DNA of 64,000 bases from Aggregatilinea lenta (GTDB lineage: Bacteria > Chloroflexota > Anaerolineae > Aggregatilineales > Aggregatilineaceae). This document shows positions 55,789 to 64,000 of the stretch, one piece after another. The DNA lies in assembly GCF_003569045.1 (NCBI RefSeq), contig NZ_BFCB01000002.1, forward strand, positions 1,035,506-1,099,505. Direction: 5' to 3'. The translations under genes were made by a program, and so were the position numbers. Position 1 is the first letter of the stretch. Each line of letters starts with the position of its first letter. The notes under the pieces were generated by a model. It saw nothing but the letters and a program-made list of their open reading frames with translations, was not told where the DNA came from and made no database searches.

Positions 55789-55885
55789 CGCCCACCCCTC
55801 TGCCTGAAAACGTCCACGCTCACGATAGCGCAGGCGCACGGCGCGCGCAATCACGCCGAAGTCCTGCCCTGCGCCGGAGCCGGTC

Positions 55886-56890
55886 TCAGCCTTCGACCGG
55901 GCGAACGACCACCAGCTTGTCCGTGCCGGACTCCGCGCCCCACACTTCGCCGGGGCGCCCCAACAGTTGGCGCACCTGCGCGCCCGCGCTGGGCAGCGGA
56001 ATGACCGTGAACGCCTCGTCCGCCGGGTCGAAGCGCACCAACGCGTTGGCGCCGAAGTCGCTCAGCCACACGATGTCCTCGTCGTCCACGTAGACGGCGT
56101 AGGGCTGCGGACCGCCACCCGGCAGCGCCCAGGTCTGCCATTCCTCGGACGCGGGATCGACCATCGAGACGTTGCCTGCGTTCCACTCGCTGACCCAGAT
56201 GCGCCCCTCGGAGTCGGACCAGACGCGGCGCGATCCCTGGTTGGGCGTCGGCGGGTCCAGTTCGGTCACGTCGCCGGTCGCCGTATCGACCTGCCCCACG
56301 TAGCTGCCCGCCAGCGACGCATAGTAGATGTCGCCGTCCGGCGTCGCGGTGATGCCGTAGGGTCCGCGCCCGCGCGGCGCGTCAAACACGTCCATGACTC
56401 CGGTTTCCGGATCCAGCCGCCCGTAGATCCCGTTCTGGCCGGTGAACCACAGTACGCCGTCGCCGTCGAATGCCGCCGTATTGAGGTTGGCCGGGCCGCG
56501 ATCCGCGGGCAGCGGGTAGACCGTGACCTCCTCCGTCTCCGGGTCCACACGCACGATCGCGTTCTGCCCACCATCCGTGACCCATGCCGCGCCGTCCGGC
56601 CCGACGATCACACCGTGCGGGGCCGATCCTGGGCCGAGCGGGATCTGCCGCGTCTCGCCTGTCTGGGGATCGAGCGTGCCGAGCGCGCCCTGGTGCTGCG
56701 CCGTGTACCAGACGGTTCCGTCTGGCGCGGGCGCGACGTCGTGCGGGTGCGCCCCGGCGGGCACGGGGAATTCTTCGACCTCGAAGTCCGCTGCGTCGCC
56801 TTGAGCAGCGACAGGCAGCGCCGCACCCGCCAGCACGATCGCGGCCAGCAGCCCTATGACGCCCGCCCTCAGCCAGTTTTTGATTGACAT
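55886..56890 (-). CDS. Secreted beta-propeller protein, Vgb (virginiamycin B lyase)-like
   Basis: 334 residues. Sec signal peptide (cleaved near VAAQG), followed by about six or seven NHL/Vgb-type blades, each with a W[YF]T or WVT/WVS phrase (VWYTAQHQG, AWVTDGGQN, LWFTGQNG, IWVSEWNAG, VWLSDFGANAL). It matches the streptogramin lyase fold, but the Vgb family name covers many proteins of unknown substrate, so antibiotic resistance cannot be claimed. The start follows AAGGG nine bases upstream. Confidence 0.85.
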   Translation of the reverse strand: MSIKNWLRAGVIGLLAAIVLAGAALPVAAQGDAADFEVEEFPVPAGAHPHDVAPAPDGTVWYTAQHQGALGTLDPQTGETRQIPLGPGSAPHGVIVGPDGAAWVTDGGQNAIVRVDPETEEVTVYPLPADRGPANLNTAAFDGDGVLWFTGQNGIYGRLDPETGVMDVFDAPRGRGPYGITATPDGDIYYASLAGSYVGQVDTATGDVTELDPPTPNQGSRRVWSDSEGRIWVSEWNAGNVSMVDPASEEWQTWALPGGGPQPYAVYVDDEDIVWLSDFGANALVRFDPADEAFTVIPLPSAGAQVRQLLGRPGEVWGAESGTDKLVVVRPVEG

Positions 56891-56964
56891 GATCTGCATC
56901 CCTTCACTCTTCTACCAACGTCCCGTGCGAATGACTTCCGAATGCCTGCGCGATTCCTTAGCGT

Positions 56965-56994
56965 TTCAATAGAACTCAATCGGGAGGGTATAAA
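56965..56994 (+). promoter_or_regulatory. Candidate promoter of the dienelactone-hydrolase-like gene
   Basis: TTCAAT and TATAAA separated by 18 bases in an AT-rich spacer, 45 bases before the ATG. Confidence 0.35.
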
Positions 56995-57039
56995 AATCAC
57001 TTAATATATTATATACGGATGAGAAAAAAGGAGTGTTTG

Positions 57040-57783
57040 ATGAAACGGTTATGGACGGGATTGATCTTGGGCTGCCTGTTGATGGTGCCGAGCGCCGCCC
57101 TCGCGCAGGGGCCGGACGACATGGAAATCACGAGCAGCGACGTCGAGGTAACCAGCGGCGGACAGGCATACGAATCGTACCTGGCCGCACCCGCCGAGGG
57201 TGGCTCCTACCCCGGCATCGTCCTGGTACACTCCTTCCGTGGGTTGGAAGAAGGCTACCGCACCATGACTGACCGCTTCGCGGCGCAGGGCTTCGTCGTG
57301 CTGGCGGTGGGCTGGCAGACCTTCGAGGAAAGCCCGACCGACGACACGGTGGACCAGCTCCTGCGCGACAGCATCGCGTTCCTGTCCGCGCGGGAGGACG
57401 TCGATCCGGAGCGCCTGGGGCTAACCGGCTTCTGCGCGGGCGGGCGCTATACCATGCTGTTCCTGCCGCAGATCGAGGACTTCGGCGCGGGCGTGGCGTG
57501 GTACGGCTTCCCCTACGGCGGCGATACGCAGCCCGCCAGCCTGATCGACCAGCTTGACGCGCCGCTGCTGATCCTGCACGGCACGGCGGACAGCGCCAGC
57601 GCGATCGGCGATATTTACCAGTACGCCGAAGCGCTCACCAGCGCGAGCAAAGCGTTCGAGATGAAGGTTTACTACGGCGAACCGCACGGCTTCATGCTGG
57701 TCAACGGCGAACTGCGCGAGGACGAGGTAGCACAGGACGCAATGAACGAAATGGTCCAGTTCTTCCGGCGCAAGCTGGGCTGA
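57040..57783 (+). CDS. Secreted dienelactone hydrolase family protein
   Basis: 247 residues with a signal peptide (cleaved near ALAQG). Alpha/beta-hydrolase fold with a Cys nucleophile in TGFCAGGRY, as in dienelactone hydrolases, LVHSFRGLEEG as oxyanion loop, and the terminal His in GEPHGFML. The enzyme hydrolyses lactones or esters outside the membrane. AAGGAG six bases upstream of the ATG fixes the start. Short unit with terminator. Confidence 0.9.
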   Translation: MKRLWTGLILGCLLMVPSAALAQGPDDMEITSSDVEVTSGGQAYESYLAAPAEGGSYPGIVLVHSFRGLEEGYRTMTDRFAAQGFVVLAVGWQTFEESPTDDTVDQLLRDSIAFLSAREDVDPERLGLTGFCAGGRYTMLFLPQIEDFGAGVAWYGFPYGGDTQPASLIDQLDAPLLILHGTADSASAIGDIYQYAEALTSASKAFEMKVYYGEPHGFMLVNGELREDEVAQDAMNEMVQFFRRKLG

Positions 57784-57819
57784 GGCCACCGCAAGCTCCC
57801 TATACCCCACGCGAACGAA

Positions 57820-57846
57820 AGCTCACTCGACCGGAGTGAGCTTTTT
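57820..57846 (+). terminator. Rho-independent terminator
   Basis: 9-bp stem agctcactc / gagtgagct with a 5-base loop, then TTTTT. Confidence 0.85.
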
Positions 57847-57898
57847 GTGGTTAAATGGGTGCACCGAACCGTCACAACCCACGAACAGGAGTCACGCC

Positions 57899-58435
57899 AT
57901 GCTCAAGGGTAAGTTCATCACGCTGCGTCCCGTGCTCGAAGCGGACCTGGACGCGCTGTACCGGCATCACATCGACCTCGACACGCGCGGCGACTTCTAC
58001 CCGCACGGCATCGCGTCGCAGACCGTCTTCAGGCAGCGCTTCTACGACACGGGCTACTGGGGCGAGAAGAACGGCATGCTGCTGATCGTGGATGCCGACG
58101 ATTCGATCATCGGGGAGATCGAATTTTTCAAGACACTGAGCTATCTGGACGAGTATGAAATCGCCTACCGGCTCTACGGCGCGCAGCACCACGGCAAAGG
58201 GGCCATGACCGATGCGCTGGGGCTGATGGTACGCTACCTGTTCAAAACCAGGCAGATGAACCGCATCCGCCTGATGATTCACCCGGACAATGCGGCGTCG
58301 GCGCGCGTAGCGGAAAAATGCGGCTTCGTGTTCGAAGGCACTGCGCGGCAGGTGTGGTACAACCTGGGCCGCCACCAGGATCTGCGCGTGTTCGCGATTC
58401 TGCACGACGACGTATTCCCGCCCGACGAGGCGTAA
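57899..58435 (+). CDS. GNAT-family N-acetyltransferase
   Basis: 178 residues in the RimJ/RimL-like branch: ITLRPVLEADLDALY, EIAYRLYGAQHHGKGAMTDAL as the acetyl-CoA pyrophosphate loop, HPDNAASARVAEKCGF and FEGTARQVW at the C-terminus. Such enzymes acetylate N-termini of ribosomal proteins or small amines; the acceptor is unknown. AGGAG seven bases upstream of the ATG. Confidence 0.92.
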   Translation: MLKGKFITLRPVLEADLDALYRHHIDLDTRGDFYPHGIASQTVFRQRFYDTGYWGEKNGMLLIVDADDSIIGEIEFFKTLSYLDEYEIAYRLYGAQHHGKGAMTDALGLMVRYLFKTRQMNRIRLMIHPDNAASARVAEKCGFVFEGTARQVWYNLGRHQDLRVFAILHDDVFPPDEA

Positions 58436-58494
58436 GCGCACCGGGCGTGGGCTAGAGGCTGGTATGGACTTTTTAAGCGAACAGCAGCGCCGAA

Positions 58495-58555
58495 TGAGAA
58501 ACCTCACCCCCACTCCAATCGGATTGGAAAGGGGGCCAGGGGGTGAGGTGCGCTC
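58495..58555 (+). repeat. Family A hairpin repeat
   Basis: The stem is ccaatcggattgg within ccactccaatcggattggaaagggg and is followed by ccagggggtgaggt. A diverged copy. Confidence 0.65.
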
Positions 58556-58605
58556 GACACAGCACTGTTTTCGCCGGGGATGGCACAAAAGTGCATAAAC
58601 TCGCG

Positions 58606-60090
58606 CTAGGCAGGGGTGTTGTTTCTGTCTTGGGGCCGTGTCGAAAGCGGCAGCGTGATGATGAACGTGGTGCCCTCGCCTTCGACGCTGTCCACCGCGA
58701 TCGTGCCGCCGTGCAGCTCCGCCGACTGTCTGGCGATGACCAGTCCCAGGCCGGTGCCGGGTACCTCGCCCACATTCCCCGCCCGGTAAAACGACTGGAA
58801 CAGCCTGGCTACGTCTTCCTGCGGGATGCCGATGCCCTGGTCCGCCACGCGGATAATCGCGGACTGCGGCGTGAAGGCCAGCGAGCAGGTGATCGCGCTG
58901 CCTGACGGCGAGTACTTGATCGCATTAGACAGCAGATTGCCGAGCATATGCCGCAGGTGCCGCGCATCCGCGACGAGTTGTGTACGCTGGCCGTTGTGCT
59001 CAAAGACCATCTCGTGCCCCGTGCCCAGCGTGCGCTGGTATTCTTCGACCAGCGACTGGCAGAACACCACCAGATCGAGCGTTTCAGGCTCGAAGCTAAA
59101 ACTGCCGACTTCGCCCCGGCTGATGGTCAGCACGTCGTCCAACAGCTCGATCATGCCGCGAATCGCCGCCGAAATGCGTTGAAACTCCTCTTCTTTCTGC
59201 TCCGGGGTCAGGCGGTGTTCATACTTGCGCAGGATGTCGCTCGTCGCCTGGATCACGGCCAGCGGCGTGCGGAACTCGTGCGAGGCCATCGAGATGAAAC
59301 GGGCCCGGATGCGCGCCAGCTCGCGCTCGTGCTCCAGCGTCTGCCGCAACTGGCGCTCCAGCTCCTTGCGCGTCGAGATGTCGTGCAGGCTGCACACCAG
59401 CCCCTGCGTCTTGTCCTGGTCGTCAAAAATGGGTGACAGCGCGGCGTCCGCTTCGAAGGACGCCGCCGGACGGACGCGGAACGCGAGCTCGAGGCGTTGC
59501 GGCTGGCGTGAAGCCAGGACCGCACGCGCGCCGTCAGTCAGCAGCCGGGCCCGCTCGCCCTCCGCAATCGTGTGCAGAGGCCGCCCGATGATCTCGTCCG
59601 GCTCGTAGCCGAAGACATCTCTGAAGCGCGCATTGACCTGCTGGATCACGCCGTCGTTGTCGGCCAGAATCACCACGTCGCTGCTGCTGTTCAGAATGAC
59701 CTCGGCGCGCTCCTTCGATTGGCGCAGGCCGACTGAAAAGCGCCGGGCACGCAGCAGGATTTCGATCCGCGCCAGCAGCTCGATCTTCTGCACCGGCTGG
59801 TATACGATTTCGTCCACCGTGCGCCACAGGTGTCGCGTGATCAGACCCACGTCCTGGCGCGTCGAGACGAGCAATACTGGCAGAAACACCGGCGCAACGG
59901 CCCCCTTGAGCGCGGCCAGCTTGTCGGCAAGCTGGGTCAGCCCCACGCCGTCGACGAGCGCCAGATCGAACGGCTCCACGGGCAGATGATCGGCGGCGCC
60001 AAGTAACACGCGGTACTTTTGTTCGAGTAGAGCGCTTAGCAGGCGTTGGTTCTTTTTATGCTCGGAGATGAGCAAAATCCGGTCTACCAT
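58606..60090 (-). CDS. PAS histidine kinase with pseudo-receiver N-terminus
   Basis: 494 residues. Residues 1-120 form a CheY-like domain (LALVDGV keeps an Asp). The acidic pair is reduced to a single Glu (LLISEHKKN), and the conserved Lys before Pro is Gln (IVYQPVQ), so phosphorylation is unlikely. A PAS domain follows at 125-255, then the DHp His in ASHEFRTPLAVIQATSD and the HATPase with NLLSNAIKYSPSG, DQGIGIP, and GTGLGLV. Its ATG overlaps by one base the stop of the frame that ended the damaged KaiC/receiver gene upstream. Confidence 0.85.
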   Translation of the reverse strand: MVDRILLISEHKKNQRLLSALLEQKYRVLLGAADHLPVEPFDLALVDGVGLTQLADKLAALKGAVAPVFLPVLLVSTRQDVGLITRHLWRTVDEIVYQPVQKIELLARIEILLRARRFSVGLRQSKERAEVILNSSSDVVILADNDGVIQQVNARFRDVFGYEPDEIIGRPLHTIAEGERARLLTDGARAVLASRQPQRLELAFRVRPAASFEADAALSPIFDDQDKTQGLVCSLHDISTRKELERQLRQTLEHERELARIRARFISMASHEFRTPLAVIQATSDILRKYEHRLTPEQKEEEFQRISAAIRGMIELLDDVLTISRGEVGSFSFEPETLDLVVFCQSLVEEYQRTLGTGHEMVFEHNGQRTQLVADARHLRHMLGNLLSNAIKYSPSGSAITCSLAFTPQSAIIRVADQGIGIPQEDVARLFQSFYRAGNVGEVPGTGLGLVIARQSAELHGGTIAVDSVEGEGTTFIITLPLSTRPQDRNNTPA

Positions 60091-61018
60091 TATGCCCTCA
60101 GCATGGTACGAATGAGATGCAGGAGATCCCTGGCCACCAGCGGCTTGACGAGGGTGCCCCGCCCGCCGTGTTCGAGGCTGGCTTTTTGAACGGCAGCGCT
60201 CTGTTTGGGGGACATGACCAGGAAGGGAGTGCCGGACTGGCGCAGACGCCTGCACCGCGCTCAAACACCGGGGCCGAATCCACCCAGATCCAGGAGCGCC
60301 GGCGACACCGGCGTTTGGGCGGCAGCAGAATTGGGAAAATGCCGACACCGTTCTGGCCGAGCCGCATCGCGTGCTGGCCGCTCTGGAAGCTGGACCCGCG
60401 AAACTTAGTCACCGACAGCGTCCGGTTGCGCCCGGAAAACGTCAGATGGATGATGCCGTCGCAGAGAAATTGCAGGTCGTCATCAGGGATCTCGTCGCTG
60501 TCCTCGGAGGTCAGCAGGACCGTCGCGCCTTCCGCGACCAGGAAGCGCAGAAACGACAGGGTCTGCTTGCGGAACTGGAACGCGTCGTCGGCCAGGTAAC
60601 GGAACTGCGTCATCGAGTCGATAAACACGCGCACCGGCTGGACGGCCTTCACCTGCTCGACGATGCGCTCGGTGATCGGCGCGCGCTCGACTTCGGACGG
60701 CGAAAAAATATCGTAGGCTTCAACTTCGGTGAAGAATTCGGGTGACGGGCTAAGGTCGAGGAAGGTGATGCCGCTCAGGTCGAATCCCCGGCTCTCCGCA
60801 TGCAGGCGGATCTGGTCCTCCGGTTCGCCCGGCGTAATGAACATCGTCGCCTCGCCAGCCCGGCTGCCCGCCGTCAAAAAGTGCAGTCCTAACGTGATCT
60901 TGCCCGTGCCTGGTCCACCCCGCACGAGGTAGGCTTGACGCGGAACTAGCCCTCCCTCAAGGATCTCATCCAGGGCGCCAATGCCTGTCGTCAAACGGCG
61001 AATGTCACGACCTTCCAT
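60090..61018 (-). pseudogene. KaiC-like ATPase with receiver-like tail, defective
   Basis: The RecA/KaiC domain runs from MEGRDIRRLTTGIGALDEIL to RGSSFQSGQHAMRLGQNGVG. The P-loop reads GGPGTGKITL, so the Thr/Ser that binds Mg is Ile. A second DSMTQFRYL Walker B region is intact. Past GIFPILLPP the first frame turns into a Pro/Ser/Trp-rich stretch without family character. The next minus-strand frame instead encodes TPVSPALLDLGGFGPGV, then after two frame shifts LRQSGTPFLVMSPKQS and GTLVKPLVARDLLH, a receiver beta4-alpha5 tail with the Lys-Pro motif. This frame ends at TAA, one base into the histidine kinase ATG. The gene was probably a KaiC-plus-receiver protein co-translated with the kinase; it now seems decayed, unless the sequence has errors. 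Confidence 0.65.
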
Positions 61019-61174
61019 CACTTCTCCCCAATAATAATAGATTTTGTTCCAATAATACCATGATACTTCGATATGTACTGAAATCAAACGCGCTAAAACA
61101 AGACCGACGTCCTGGTTAAGGGAGGTTACTCTTACGCGTGGGCAAATTCGACCCTATAGGATGGGGCAAAGCGG

Positions 61175-61215
61175 TCAAGGGGGCGGCCCGGTCGTCAGGG
61201 GAACCGCCCCCTTGA
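61175..61215 (-). terminator. Inverted repeat after the M29 gene, terminator-like
   Basis: A perfect 12-bp stem (tcaagggggcgg / ccgcccccttga) with a 17-base loop. No long T run on the minus strand, so termination efficiency is unclear. Shares a ggtcgtcagg loop word with the hairpin at 62491-62516. Confidence 0.5.
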
Positions 61216-61247
61216 GGAGAGGTTATATTTCGTATGTCAACGCGCAG

Positions 61248-62354
61248 CTATTCGACGAGGAAGTCGCCAGAGCGGTAGAACAGCTCGCCGTCGATGATGA
61301 TCTCGCCGCCGTCGCGCATGTTGTGGACCATATCCCAGTGCACGGCGCTCTTGTTGGAGCCGCCCGCTTCTTCAAAGCCCTGCCCCAGCGCCATGTGAAT
61401 CGAGCCGCCGATCTTCTCGTCGAACAGCGTTTCGCCGACGAACTGCTGGATGCCCCTGTTGGTCCCGATGGCGATCTCACCCACCGTGCGCGCACCGTCG
61501 TCCATGTCGAGCTGGCTGAGCAGGAATTCCTCGCCCTTTTCCGCGCTGGCCTCGACCACCTTGCCGTCGCGCAGCGTCAGGCGCACGCCGTTGATCTCGC
61601 GCCCGCCATAGACGGTCGGGAAACTGAACGCGACCGTGCCGTTGACCGAATCCTCGATCGGGCTGGTGAAGATCTCGCCGCTGGGGAAGTTGTTCTCGCC
61701 CCACGAGTTGATCCAGGTGCGCCCGCCAAACTCGAAAGTGATGTCGATGCCCGGCCCCGTGTAGTGCCCATGACTCTTGTCCGCCAGCCACTCGACCAGT
61801 TTCTGCTGGCGCGTCTTCACGCCCTCCCAATAACCGACCGGGTCGGCGTGGTTCAGCCCACAGGCGTTGTAAATGAACTCGGTGTAGGCCAGCAGGCTCA
61901 TCTCGGCCTCCTGCGCGGCGGCCTGGGTCGGCCACGCGCAGATATTCCAGCGCAAGGACTTGTCCTCGATGCGCTCGAAGTAGCGCTCGATGTACGGGCG
62001 GTTGGCCTTCTGGCTGCGCGCCACGCGCTGCGGATCGATGCTGGTCTGGGCCTTCTTGTTGGTGGACGCGATGATCTGGTACAGCACGTCGTACTCGCCG
62101 ATCGCGTAGTACGGCACGGGGTCCATGAAGTCAAGCTGGTGCTCGTCGGCCAGACGATAATACAGATCGCTCAGGCCCGGCAGCATGGCATGCACAGACG
62201 GATTTCCGCCGCGCCGCAGCACCGCTTCGTACAGCGCGACGATCAGCGGTTCCGCTGCCGTGCTCGCCACAATTCCCACATAGTCGCCCTCCTGGACCGG
62301 CACGCTGTATGCCGTGAGCACGTCTGCCATCCGGGGCGCGAGATCTTCGTACAT
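61248..62354 (-). CDS. M29-family aminopeptidase
   Basis: 368 residues, the usual length. Metal-binding residues of the family are visible: EKGEEFLL and FVGETLFDEKIGG (Glu ligands), then SAVHWDMVHNMRDGGEI and IDGELFY with the His and Asp ligands. These dinuclear zinc or cobalt enzymes (AmpS, aminopeptidase T) release N-terminal residues from peptides in the cytoplasm. The ATG has GGAGA nine bases upstream. The thiolase gene lies upstream, separated by 226 bases and a hairpin. Confidence 0.93.
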   Translation of the reverse strand: MYEDLAPRMADVLTAYSVPVQEGDYVGIVASTAAEPLIVALYEAVLRRGGNPSVHAMLPGLSDLYYRLADEHQLDFMDPVPYYAIGEYDVLYQIIASTNKKAQTSIDPQRVARSQKANRPYIERYFERIEDKSLRWNICAWPTQAAAQEAEMSLLAYTEFIYNACGLNHADPVGYWEGVKTRQQKLVEWLADKSHGHYTGPGIDITFEFGGRTWINSWGENNFPSGEIFTSPIEDSVNGTVAFSFPTVYGGREINGVRLTLRDGKVVEASAEKGEEFLLSQLDMDDGARTVGEIAIGTNRGIQQFVGETLFDEKIGGSIHMALGQGFEEAGGSNKSAVHWDMVHNMRDGGEIIIDGELFYRSGDFLVE

Positions 62355-62490
62355 AGGTGTCTTCTCCACAAGTATCTAGACTCAACAGGCCGGGCAACCT
62401 GCACCCAACCATTCTCTTACCATCCTGAATTCTTATACGTGCGCAATCCGCCAAACGCTCAGGGCCTCGCGCCGCTGCCAGACAGGCTGA

Positions 62491-62516
62491 GCGGCCCCGG
62501 TCGTCGGTGGGGCCGC
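62491..62516 (-). terminator. Hairpin after the thiolase gene
   Basis: gcggcccc / ggggccgc stem. Followed on the minus strand by no strong T run. Confidence 0.45.
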
Positions 62517-62580
62517 CCATTGAGGAGGGAGTTATGTCTTTCGCGCCGCCTGTCACGGCGCGGCAGTCATCAAGTTGAGA

Positions 62581-63798
<1,218 letters not shown>

Positions 63799-63850
63799 GC
63801 TAAGGGGTCCTTTCAAAATCTACTTGGGGCCAGCGTCCCATTGATAAACG

Positions 63851-64000
63851 TTATTCATCCGGCGCGGCAATTGGAGCATCCCAGGCCGCGCGCAGTTCAC
63901 GGTAGGTGTTGTCGAGCAGGTCCGGGATCACGCGCGTCCCGGCGGTCACGGTCATAAAATTGGTGTCGGCCCCCCAGCGCGGCACGACGTGCACGTGGAA
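63851..64000 (-). CDS. HIT-family protein, C-terminal end
   Basis: Only the last 49 codons lie in the window. They include the second and third His of the H-x-H-x-H-x-x nucleotide-binding triad in [10 protein letters not shown]; the first His lies beyond the edge. The following [13 protein letters not shown] is typical of the Ap4A phosphorylase-like branch of HIT hydrolases. Such enzymes split dinucleoside polyphosphates or other NMP-linked compounds. Confidence 0.85.
   Translation of the reverse strand, partial: FHVHVVPRWGADTNFMTVTAGTRVIPDLLDNTYRELRAAWDAPIAAPDE

Noticed and set aside
55886..56890. Streptogramin resistance gene
   Set aside because: It has a signal peptide and only the general propeller pattern; catalytic residues specific to Vgb could not be placed.

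Overview
The window looks like a piece of a high-GC bacterial chromosome, most likely from the Chloroflexota (Anaerolineae-type). The basis is the combination of short single-purpose operons, many secreted proteins with Thr/Pro-rich linkers, an Hanks-type Ser/Thr kinase, an FHA protein, a KaiC-like ATPase beside a histidine kinase, a UgpB-type sugar importer without its own ATPase, and intergenic spaces filled with short GC-rich palindromic repeats. The taxonomic call is an inference from gene content. No rRNA, tRNA, CRISPR array, prophage or transposase gene was seen.

Left part (1-20 kb): the end of an alpha-oxoamine synthase, an MscS-type channel, an FHA protein, three related secreted proteins, three tandem membrane-anchored proteins with two PH-like repeats each (two of them nearly identical over about 600 bp), a convergent mgsA-yjjP-yjjB operon, two small membrane proteins, an AT-rich island flanked by about 80-bp direct repeats, a large FtsX/MacB-type permease and a polysaccharide deacetylase.

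Middle (20-44 kb): a LiaF-like membrane protein, a TPR protein and a large PPM-like/fibronectin-like/SH3-like protein, an AlbA/Schlafen-type regulator, gyrA, a patatin-like lipase, a three-gene sugar ABC importer, a methyltransferase, an ITPase, a membrane histidine kinase coupled to a HAD hydrolase, and a BaiN-type flavoprotein.

Right part (44-64 kb): an SRPBCC protein, an alpha/beta hydrolase, an orphan DNA methyltransferase, murI coupled behind a Ser/Thr kinase, a Nudix hydrolase, a LysM lipoprotein, rplS, a ferritin-like protein, a pair of DUF35-like proteins, secreted beta-propeller and dienelactone-hydrolase proteins, a pseudo-receiver histidine kinase next to a damaged KaiC-like gene, an M29 aminopeptidase, a thiolase, and the end of a HIT-family gene.

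The most unusual material lies between and within genes. There are at least two MITE-like families with terminal inverted repeats (115 bp and about 150-190 bp), and a dispersed hairpin element present about a dozen times. A KaiC-like ATPase has a defective P-loop, and its receiver-like tail is broken by frameshifts. A foreign-looking AT-rich two-ORF island is bracketed by repeats, and tandem paralogs show signs of gene conversion.
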